Shown here in pieces: positions 5,078-10,833 of a DNA stretch of 12,488 nt. Below the pieces are notes generated by a model. The model was not told the DNA's origin. It was given only the letters and a program-made list of their open reading frames with translations, and made no database searches. The position numbers were made by a program, and so were the translations under genes. Source of the stretch: Acidimicrobiaceae bacterium (GTDB taxonomy: Bacteria > Actinomycetota > Acidimicrobiia > Acidimicrobiales > Bog-793); NCBI GenBank assembly GCA_027306715.1, contig DAHUZG010000105.1, forward strand, positions 1 through 12,488. The letters run 5' to 3'. Numbering within the stretch: position 1 is the first letter of the stretch; every line of letters starts with the position of its first letter.

Positions 5078-6079
5078 GTGCCTGCTCCTGCCCGCCCTGC
5101 TCGTGGGGCCGCGCCCGGAGAGGTCCTGGCGACGAGCGGCCCGATCGTGCTCGCCGAGAAGCTCGAGAAGCGCTTCGGCGACTTCGTCGCCGTCGACGGC
5201 ATCAGCTTCCGCATCGAGCGCGGCGAGGTGTTCGGCTTCCTCGGCCCGAACGGAGCCGGCAAGACCTCGACGATGCGAATGGTGGCCTGCATGTCGCCGG
5301 CGAGCGGGGGGACGCTTCTTGTACGGGGGATGGACCCGCACCGTCACGGGCCGGCGATCCGCGCCGGCATCGGCGTAGTGCCGCAGGAGGACGCCCTCGA
5401 CGGGGAGCTCTCGGTGCTCGACAACCTCCTCGTGTACGGTCGCTATTTCGACATCCCGCGCCGTGTGGCGCGCCAGCGCGCCCTCGAGCTGCTCGACGGC
5501 GCCCAGCTCTCGGGGCGGTCCTCGGCGCGGGTCGAGTCACTCTCGGGAGGGATGCGGCGGCGGCTGACGATCGCCCGGGCGCTCATCTCCCGGCCCGAGC
5601 TCCTCATCCTCGACGAGCCGACGACCGGTCTCGACCCGCAGGCCCGCCACCTCGTCTGGGAGCGACTCTTCCAGCTGCGCCGCGAAGGCGTCACCCTTGT
5701 CGTCACGACGCACTACATGGACGAGGCGGAGCAGCTCTGTGACCGCCTCGTCGTCATGGAGCGCGGACGCATCGTCGGCGAGGGAAGCCCCCGCCAGCTG
5801 ATCCGCCAGCACGTGACCCGCGAGGTGCTCGAGGTCCGCCTCGACGACGGCGGGTACGCCGGCGTCATCGCCGCGCTCACCTCGGCCGGCCTCGCCGACC
5901 GCTGCGAGGTCCTCGCCGACCGGCTGCTCTGCTACGGCGCTGACGGCGACGAGATGCTCGCCGAGCTCGATCGGCGCCGCACGGAGCTCGGTCGCATCGA
6001 GCTGGTGAGCGCGCTCGTTCGGCGGGGGTCGCTCGAAGATGTCTTCCTGGCCCTCACCGGCCGCTCGCTCAACGAATGA
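5078..6079 (+). CDS. ABC transporter ATPase, NodI/DrrA-like
   Basis: This 333-aa cytoplasmic ATPase powers an ABC-2 type exporter. All catalytic motifs are intact: Walker A GPNGAGKTS (56-64), Q-loop Gln103 in GVVPQED, signature LSGGM (155-159), Walker B LLILDE (175-180) and switch His212 in TTHYMDEAE. The segment LLVYGRYFDIPRR (117-129) is typical of the NodI group. A C-terminal domain of about 100 residues follows, ending SLEDVFLALTGRSLNE, as in the DrrA/NodI type. GTG 5078 is the start because the leaderless -10 box fits it; about 20 residues precede the ABC fold. Its stop overlaps the ATG of the next gene (ATGA), placing the permeases in the same operon. Substrate cannot be inferred; drug, lipid or saccharide export are all known for this group. 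Confidence 0.93.
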   Translation: MPAPARPARGAAPGEVLATSGPIVLAEKLEKRFGDFVAVDGISFRIERGEVFGFLGPNGAGKTSTMRMVACMSPASGGTLLVRGMDPHRHGPAIRAGIGVVPQEDALDGELSVLDNLLVYGRYFDIPRRVARQRALELLDGAQLSGRSSARVESLSGGMRRRLTIARALISRPELLILDEPTTGLDPQARHLVWERLFQLRREGVTLVVTTHYMDEAEQLCDRLVVMERGRIVGEGSPRQLIRQHVTREVLEVRLDDGGYAGVIAALTSAGLADRCEVLADRLLCYGADGDEMLAELDRRRTELGRIELVSALVRRGSLEDVFLALTGRSLNE

Positions 6080-6888
6080 GCGCCGCCCGCCTCCCGGTCG
6101 AGACGCCGCTCGCGTGGCGGGCCCTTCGCGCCTGGTGCTACCGCCAGGCCAAGACGTGGCGGACGCTCGTGACGATGAGCCTGTTCTATCCGACCCTCTA
6201 CCTCGCAGCGATCGGCGTCGGCCTGGGCAGCCTGGTCGACCACCACCTCGCCGGCGTGGCGTCACGGGCCTCGCTCGGAGGTGTCAGCGACCTTGCCTTC
6301 GTCGCCCCCGGCCTGCTTGCCGCCTCGGCGATGCAGATCGGGACCCAGAGCGCCACCTGGCCGGTGTTCGGGGCGATGCGCTGGGACCGCACCTATGCCT
6401 CGCAGCTGGCGACGCCGCTGCGGGTCGTCGACGTCCTTGTCGGTCACGTCGGATACATCGTCGTCAGGCTGCTGGCGACAAGCGTCGTGTTCCTCGCCGT
6501 GATCGCCGCCTTCGGCGTCGTCGCCTCGCCTCAGGCGGTGCTCGCCGTGCCGGCTGCGGTCCTCACCGGCGCCGCCTGCGCGACGCCGCTGTTCGCCCTG
6601 AGCGCCACCGTCGAGACCGAGGTCGCGTTCTCGCCGCTGCAGCGGCTGGTGGTCGTGCCGCTCTTCCTCTTCTCCGGCGACTTCTTCCCGATCAGTCGCC
6701 TCCCGGGCTGGCTGCAGGCCCTCGCCGAGGCGACCCCGCTCTACCACGGCGTCGCGCTGTGCCGGGGGGCGACGCTCGGACGGCTCGACCACTGGAGCAT
6801 GCTCGGCCACCTCGCCTACCTGGTGGCGCTGGGCTCGGTGGGACTCGCCGCCGCTCGGCGCCGGTTCGAGCGGCGCCTCGCCCGATGA
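6076..6888 (+). CDS. ABC-2 type permease, NodJ-like (first subunit)
   Basis: This 270-aa integral membrane protein has about six helices: roughly 31-54 (from LVTMSLFYPTLYLAAIGVGL), 73-90, 118-142 (GHVGYIVVRLLATSVVFLAV), 150-170, 190-208 and 240-258. The NodJ-family motif LFLFSGDFFPISRLPGW is followed by ATPLYHGVALCRG, as in the second permease. It should form the membrane channel of the exporter, pairing with the following permease and the upstream ATPase. The basic C-terminal tail RRRFERRLAR faces the cytoplasm. The start ATG overlaps the ATPase stop by four bases. The stop TGA 6886-6888 in turn overlaps an ATG that opens a 14-codon mini-ORF. Confidence 0.9.
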   Translation: MSAARLPVETPLAWRALRAWCYRQAKTWRTLVTMSLFYPTLYLAAIGVGLGSLVDHHLAGVASRASLGGVSDLAFVAPGLLAASAMQIGTQSATWPVFGAMRWDRTYASQLATPLRVVDVLVGHVGYIVVRLLATSVVFLAVIAAFGVVASPQAVLAVPAAVLTGAACATPLFALSATVETEVAFSPLQRLVVVPLFLFSGDFFPISRLPGWLQALAEATPLYHGVALCRGATLGRLDHWSMLGHLAYLVALGSVGLAAARRRFERRLAR

Positions 6889-6929
6889 CCACTTCGCTGC
6901 CCCCACACCGCCGCGGCGTCGCCCGGTGA
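6885..6929 (+). CDS. Possible 14-codon bridging mini-ORF between the permeases
   Basis: ATG 6885-6887 overlaps the first permease's stop (ATGA). The frame reads MTTSLPPHRRGVAR and stops at TGA 6927-6929, overlapping the second permease's GTG (GTGA). Both junctions have the four-base overlap typical of termination-reinitiation. The peptide is unlikely to have a function of its own. Its plausible role is to carry ribosomes across the 37-nt gap. It is a chance reading frame if the second permease initiates independently. Confidence 0.25.
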   Translation: MTTSLPPHRRGVAR

Positions 6930-7768
6930 GCTCCGCTGCCCGGACCGACGCCCCCTCGGGCCGGCTCCGCTCACCGCTGCCAGGAGGTGCCAGGGAGCAT
7001 TCGCTCGGCTCGCGGCGCGCTCGCCACGTCATCGGGCGCAACGTGGCGATCTATCGCCGCGGCTGGTACTTCGTGCTCGCAGGGGCTATCGAGCCGCTCT
7101 TCTACCTGGCCTCGGTGGGCGTCGGGCTGAGCCATCTCGTCGGCCCGGTCGAGTTCGCCGGCCGCCGCCTTGCCTACACGCTTTTTGCCGCGCCGGCGCT
7201 GCTTGCCGTGGCGGCGATGAACGGCGCCCTGGTCGACACCACCTACAACGTCTTTCACCGGCTGAAGGTCGCCAAGAGCTACGAGGCGGTGCTCGCCACC
7301 CCGCTCTCGACCGGGGACGTCGCTCTCGGCGAGATCGGCTGGTCGGTGCTGCGGGGAACGCTGTACTCGGCGTGCTTCTTGGCGGTGATGGCCGGCTTCG
7401 GCTATGTCGGCTCCTGGTGGGCGTTGTGCTGTCTGCCGGTTGCCTCTCTCGTCGCCACCGCCTTCGCGTCGGCCGGGATGGCGGCGACGAGCTACCTGCG
7501 CAGCTGGGCCGACCTCGACAACGTCGCCTTCCTCACCGTGCCGCTCTTCCTCTTCTCCGGCACCTTCTACCCGATCGGGGTCTACCCGCTCTGGCTCGCC
7601 GACGTCGTCGGGGTGAGCCCGCTCTATCAGGCGGTCGTGCTCGAGCGCAGTCTCGATGCCGGGATCCTCTCACCCGTTCTGGCCGCTCGCGCCGGCTACC
7701 TCGCCGTGATGTCGCTCGCCTGCCTCGCCGTGGTCGCCCGCCGCCTGCGGCGAACGCTCGCTCCCTGA
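6926..7768 (+). CDS. ABC-2 type permease, NodJ-like (second subunit)
   Basis: This 280-aa membrane protein is paralogous to the preceding permease. After a basic N-terminal extension of about 35 residues comes NVAIYRRGWYFVLAGAIEP, then helices including PLFYLASVGVGLSHLV, LLAVAAMNGALV, GTLYSACFLAVMAGFGYVG, and the family motif LFLFSGTFYPIGVYPLW followed by SPLYQAVVLERS. Two different permeases with one ATPase indicate a heterodimeric channel. The GTG start overlaps the stop of the mini-ORF at 6885. No in-frame start codon lies between it and the first conserved residues, even though a GGAGG occurs at about 6982. It ends at TGA 7766-7768, converging on the transketolase gene. Confidence 0.9.
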   Translation: MSSAARTDAPSGRLRSPLPGGAREHSLGSRRARHVIGRNVAIYRRGWYFVLAGAIEPLFYLASVGVGLSHLVGPVEFAGRRLAYTLFAAPALLAVAAMNGALVDTTYNVFHRLKVAKSYEAVLATPLSTGDVALGEIGWSVLRGTLYSACFLAVMAGFGYVGSWWALCCLPVASLVATAFASAGMAATSYLRSWADLDNVAFLTVPLFLFSGTFYPIGVYPLWLADVVGVSPLYQAVVLERSLDAGILSPVLAARAGYLAVMSLACLAVVARRLRRTLAP

Positions 7769-7823
7769 GAGCAGCCGGCGGGCAGCTGCGCCCCCGAAGA
7801 GAGCCGCGAGGCCCGTGCGGCCC

Positions 7824-7875
7824 CGAGGGCGATCAGCGAGGGCGATCCCCGAGGGCGATCACCGAGAACGGTCAG
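7824..7875. repeat. Tandem repeat, 13 bp x 4, reaching into the tkt stop codon
   Basis: The units start at 7824, 7837, 7850 and 7863: CGAGGGCGATCAG, CGAGGGCGATCCC, CGAGGGCGATCAC and the more divergent CGAGAACGGTCAG. The fourth contains the complement of the transketolase stop codon (7872-7874). The array fills half of the 103-bp convergent gap. No strong terminator was seen there. Confidence 0.85.
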
Positions 7876-9722
7876 CGATTGGCCAGCCGGCGCGCCGCGT
7901 CGGCGATGTCGTGGCGGGAGATCCCGGCGGCTTGCAGCAGCTCGGTCGACGTCCCGGAGGTCGGCAGCCCGCGCACGGCGAGATGAGCGAGGGTCGGGAC
8001 AACGCCGGCGCCGACCAGCGCCGAGAGGACGGCCTCGCCGAGACCGCCGGCCGGATAGTGGTCCTCGCTGACGACAAGGCGGCCTCCGGTCGCCTGCACC
8101 GCCTCGACGAGAGTCGCGGTGCCGATCGGCTTCACCGAGTAGCAGTCGACGACGCGCGCGGCGAGGCCGCCGGCCGCGAGCTCGTCGGCGGCGGCAAGGC
8201 ACTCGTGCAAGGTGATGCCGGCACCGACAAGGGTGACGACGTCGGCGTCTGATCGTCGGAGGACCTTCGCCCCTCCGACGGGGAACTCCTCTTCGGGCCC
8301 GTAGAGCACCGGGTAGGCGCCGCGTGTGGTGCGGATGAAAGAGACCCCCCCGAGGTCGGCCATCGCCTCGACGAGCGCCACCGTCGACGGGCCGTCAGAG
8401 GGATAGAGCACAGTCGAGCCGTGGATCGCCCGGAACGAGGCGAGATCCTCGAGCGCCATCTGCGACGGTCCGTCGGCTCCGATCTCCACTCCGGCGTGCG
8501 AGCCGGCGAGGCGCAACGGAAGCTCCGAGACGCCGATCATGCGGACGAAGTCGTAGGCGCGGGCAAGGAAGGCGGCGAAGGTCGCGGCGAAAGGGACGTA
8601 GCCGCGCACCGACAGCCCGGCCGCGGCGGCGACCATCAGGTTCTCGGCGATGAAGGCCTCGAAGTAGCGCTCCGGCGCCACTTTGAGGAATTCCTCGGAG
8701 TGCGTGGAGTTGCCGACCTCGGCGTCGAGGACGACGACCTCGGGCCGGGCGGCGAGCGCGGCGAGGGCGTCGCCGTAGGCCTTGCGCGTCGCCACCCTGC
8801 TGCCGAGCTCGTAGCGCGGCCGCTCGACAGCGGCGAGTGGGTCCGGTGTCACCGCAGGCTCGCCCGGCTCGGGGAGCGGGCCGCGGACGAGCAGGTCGCT
8901 CCGGCCACCGAGGGCGGCAACCGCCCGCTCGGCCATGTCGGCGGGAAGCGCCGTGCCGTGCCAGCCCTCCTTGTCCTCGATCTCGGGGACGCCCTTGCCC
9001 TTGATCGTGCGGGCGAGCAGGACACAGGGCCGCCCGGCCGCCCGGGCCTCGCCCATCGCGCGGTCGATGGCGGCGAGGTCGTGGCCGTCGAGCGTGATCG
9101 CGACGCACCCGAATGCCTCGACCCGCCGCGCGTAAGCGTCGAGGTCCCAGCCGAGCTCGGTCGGGCCGCGCTGGCCGAGCCGGTTGACGTCGACGATCAC
9201 CGTGTAGTTGGCCAGCTCGTAGAAGCTGGCTTTGTCGAGCGCCTCCCAGACCGACCCCTCGGCGAGCTCGCTGTCGCCGCACAGCGACCAGACGCGATAG
9301 CCGAGCCGGTCGAGGTCCTTGCCGGCGAGCGCCACGCCGACGGCGGCGGCCACGCCGAGCCCGAGCGAGCCCGTGGCCAGATCGACCCACGGGAGGATCG
9401 GAGTCGGGTGGCCCTCGAGCCGCGAGCCGAAGCGGCGGTAGGTGCTGATCAGCTCGTCCTCGCTCACGACTCCGACCGCCCGGTACACCGAGTAAAGAAG
9501 TGGCGAGGCGTGGCCCTTGGAGAAGATGAGGTGGTCGTTGGCCGGCAGCTTCGGCTGATCCCAGTCGTAGCGCAGGTGGCGGGAGACGAGCACGGCGAGC
9601 AGGTCCGCTGCCGACAGCGAGGACGTCGGGTGCCCCGATCCGGCTGAGGTGCTCGCCCGGATCGAGTCGACCCGGAGTTGGCGGGCGAGCGCTGCGGCCT
9701 CGCGAAGCTCGTCCTCGGTCAT
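7872..9722 (-). CDS. tkt: Transketolase (short form)
   Basis: This 616-aa thiamine-diphosphate enzyme of the pentose phosphate pathway moves two-carbon ketol units between sugar phosphates in the cytoplasm. The diphosphate-binding domain has SGHP (29-32), KGHA (69-72), LEGHP (102-106), the metal-binding GDSELAEGSVWEAL (149-162) with N180 in DVNRLGQ, and DGHD (212-215). The pyrimidine domain has the catalytic Glu360 in AFIAENLMVAAAAG. A C-terminal domain follows from about 480. Length and motifs match the short clade that includes animal transketolase, rather than the 660-residue E. coli type; GDS replaces GDG. It starts at ATG 9722, 7 nt from GGAGG. The TetR gene upstream is in the same direction, but a 176-bp spacer with its own -10 box separates them, so co-transcription is not required. 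It may supply sedoheptulose 7-phosphate for a GmhA-like enzyme, though the genes are unlinked. Confidence 0.95.
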   Translation of the reverse strand: MTEDELREAAALARQLRVDSIRASTSAGSGHPTSSLSAADLLAVLVSRHLRYDWDQPKLPANDHLIFSKGHASPLLYSVYRAVGVVSEDELISTYRRFGSRLEGHPTPILPWVDLATGSLGLGVAAAVGVALAGKDLDRLGYRVWSLCGDSELAEGSVWEALDKASFYELANYTVIVDVNRLGQRGPTELGWDLDAYARRVEAFGCVAITLDGHDLAAIDRAMGEARAAGRPCVLLARTIKGKGVPEIEDKEGWHGTALPADMAERAVAALGGRSDLLVRGPLPEPGEPAVTPDPLAAVERPRYELGSRVATRKAYGDALAALAARPEVVVLDAEVGNSTHSEEFLKVAPERYFEAFIAENLMVAAAAGLSVRGYVPFAATFAAFLARAYDFVRMIGVSELPLRLAGSHAGVEIGADGPSQMALEDLASFRAIHGSTVLYPSDGPSTVALVEAMADLGGVSFIRTTRGAYPVLYGPEEEFPVGGAKVLRRSDADVVTLVGAGITLHECLAAADELAAGGLAARVVDCYSVKPIGTATLVEAVQATGGRLVVSEDHYPAGGLGEAVLSALVGAGVVPTLAHLAVRGLPTSGTSTELLQAAGISRHDIADAARRLANR

Positions 9723-9729
9723 GGGGGCA

Positions 9730-9734
9730 CCTCC
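9730..9734 (-). promoter_or_regulatory. Ribosome binding site for tkt
   Basis: GGAGG on the - strand lies 7 nt before ATG 9722. This gene is clearly leadered, unlike several neighbours. Confidence 0.65.
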
Positions 9735-9791
9735 GGCGGCTGGGCTCGAACAGAACAGGACGGCTGCGATGCTGCAGGCGACCGCCCCCGC

Positions 9792-9797
9792 AGGCTA
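9792..9797 (-). promoter_or_regulatory. Candidate -10 box for tkt
   Basis: TAGCCT on the - strand, in the context CCGGTAGCCTGCGG, shares the GGTAGCCT core with the ABC-operon promoter at 5064. It would give a 5' leader of roughly 60 nt containing the GGAGG. No clear -35 hexamer was found. Confidence 0.35.
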
Positions 9798-9864
9798 CCG
9801 GTGCCGGCTTCCCTCAGCGGCGCAGGTACAGCCCGGTGGCGCCCGGGATGCCGCCAGGCTCTCA

Positions 9865-9904
9865 GGTGCCAGCCAGTCCGGTGTCAGCCAGTCCTGTGTC
9901 AGCC
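9865..9904. repeat. Tandem repeat, 15 bp x 2.7, covering the stop codon of the TetR gene
   Basis: The units are GGTGCCAGCCAGTCC (9865-9879), GGTGTCAGCCAGTCC (9880-9894) and the partial TGTGTCAGCC (9895-9904). The stop codon of the leftward TetR gene (9899-9901) lies in the last copy, and the middle copy duplicates it. Confidence 0.88.
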
Positions 9905-10612
9905 TCTCGAGCCGCGGCCGGTGCTGCTTCGCCGATCCTCGAGCAGTTCTTGCATCATCAAAGAGAGGACGCGCTCGGCTGCCGCCGCTCCGCGGCCCAA
10001 GCTGCTGCGCAGGTAGTACCACGACTGCCAGGAGGTGACGACGTCGAGGGCGTCGACGAAGCTCCGGGCGTCGCCGGTCGCTCGGGCGATCTCGGTGCTG
10101 AACGTGAGCTCGAGGTGCTGGCGCCGGATGTGGCGCGAGCGGCGCAGACCGTCGGCCATCTCCTCGGAGCTGTGCTCGTCGAACATCGTCGCACGACGGA
10201 TCGGCCCGATGATCTCGAAGAGCTTCCGCAGCTGGCGTGCGATGAGCGGGATCCGCTCGGCGAGCGCGATCGAGGGGTCGACGGGCTTGAGGAGCTCGTA
10301 GTGGCGGCTCACCTGGAGGTCGAAGGCCATCCGCCGGAGTGCCTCGACGTCCTCGAAGTGGTGGTAGACGGTGCGAAGCGCGACACCGGCGCGGGTGGCG
10401 ACCTGCTGGGCGGTCGGTCGCAGCTCGCCCTCGGCGACGAGCTCGAGCAGGGCCTCGAGCACGCGTAAGCGAGTGCGCTCGCCACGAAGCCGGCGGCCGT
10501 CGGTCTCGCCGGTTCCCAACCCGGAGCCCGACACGCCAGACCGAGCGGCGGACGCCGCAGATCGAGATGTGGACGCGGCAGACCGAGCGGCAGAGGTGAG
10601 TTCAGTTGGCAC
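9899..10612 (-). CDS. TetR-family transcriptional regulator
   Basis: This 237-aa protein has a TetR DNA-binding domain at about residues 44-95: the first helix RLRVLEALLELVAEG, then the helix-turn-helix TAQQVATRAGVALRTVYHHF (67-86). The rest is a helical ligand or dimer domain that I cannot tie to an effector. The first 40 residues are Ser/Ala/Arg/Gly-rich and carry a threefold seven-residue repeat, an unusual disordered extension. The start is GTG 10610-10612 because a TATGGT box ends exactly 6 nt before it, indicating a leaderless mRNA; a TTG start 11 codons upstream would lie inside the promoter. Its target is unknown. The same-strand tkt gene downstream, the YfhO-like gene and itself are the candidates. 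Confidence 0.88.
   Translation of the reverse strand: MPTELTSAARSAASTSRSAASAARSGVSGSGLGTGETDGRRLRGERTRLRVLEALLELVAEGELRPTAQQVATRAGVALRTVYHHFEDVEALRRMAFDLQVSRHYELLKPVDPSIALAERIPLIARQLRKLFEIIGPIRRATMFDEHSSEEMADGLRRSRHIRRQHLELTFSTEIARATGDARSFVDALDVVTSWQSWYYLRSSLGRGAAAAERVLSLMMQELLEDRRSSTGRGSRG
10537..10599. repeat. In-frame tandem repeat, 21 bp x 3, in the 5' end of the TetR gene
   Basis: Degenerate 21-bp units begin at 10537, 10558 and 10579, each starting CAGAYCGAG. On the - strand they encode the seven-residue units TSAARSA, ASTSRSA and ASAARSG (phase approximate). It is the only tandem array in the window that lies inside a gene, and its period keeps the frame. Confidence 0.75.
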
Positions 10613-10618
10613 GCAGCA

Positions 10619-10624
10619 ACCATA
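10619..10624 (-). promoter_or_regulatory. -10 box of the TetR gene (leaderless; resembles a SigF-type GGGTAT)
   Basis: TATGGT on the - strand ends 6 nt before GTG 10612. The context reads GGGGTATGGTTGC, containing GGGTAT, with GTTG 15 nt upstream of it. That resembles the SigF/SigB pattern GTTT-N14-16-GGGTAT. Either a housekeeping or a SigF-type reading is possible. Confidence 0.45.
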
Positions 10625-10666
10625 CCCCGCGACGGGACCACGCAACCTCGTTTTTCACCAGCAGGC

Positions 10667-10679
10667 GACGAAATTCGTC
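10667..10679. promoter_or_regulatory. Perfect 6+1+6 inverted repeat upstream of the TetR gene
   Basis: GACGAA-A-TTCGTC is centred about 60 bp upstream of the TetR start. It is AT-richer than its surroundings, and is a candidate operator for autoregulation or for the divergent face of this spacer. The arms are short, so chance occurrence is possible. Confidence 0.3.
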
Positions 10680-10680
10680 C

Positions 10681-10713
10681 ACCCCGACTCTGCCCGTACC
10701 CCGACTCTGCCCG
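10681..10713. repeat. Tandem repeat, 17 bp x 2
   Basis: The unit ACCCCGACTCTGCCCGT at 10681-10697 is repeated at 10698-10713 with only the last base differing. Confidence 0.88.
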
Positions 10714-10738
10714 CCGGGGCACGGGCTCACACCTCGTC

Positions 10739-10795
10739 GCAGGTCGAGGTCGGCGCCGCAGGTCGAGGTCGGCGCCGCAGGTCGAGGTCGGCGCC
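10739..10795. repeat. Tandem repeat, 19 bp x 3
   Basis: Three exact copies of GCAGGTCGAGGTCGGCGCC occupy 10739-10757, 10758-10776 and 10777-10795. They lie in the 211-bp spacer between the YfhO-like gene and the TetR gene, together with two other arrays. Confidence 0.95.
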
Positions 10796-10802
10796 GTCCC
10801 TT

Positions 10803-10833
10803 CTCAGATCGCGCCGGTCGCGCTCAGATCGCG
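10803..10833. repeat. Direct repeat, period 20 bp, duplicating the stop-codon region of the YfhO-like gene
   Basis: CTCAGATCGCG occurs at 10803-10813 and again at 10823-10833. The second copy includes the stop codon of the leftward gene (10824-10826), so the last codons and stop are copied just downstream. Confidence 0.8.

Noticed and set aside
7769..7871. Bidirectional terminator between the convergent exporter operon and tkt
   Set aside because: Only short 4-bp stems (for example GGCC-CGTGC-GGCC near 7810-7822) are visible and there is no T-tract. The gap is mostly the 13-bp array.
8421..9647. 408-codon open frame on the + strand
   Set aside because: It is antisense to the transketolase gene, whose cofactor and catalytic motifs are complete. 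It is a mirror frame of biased codons.
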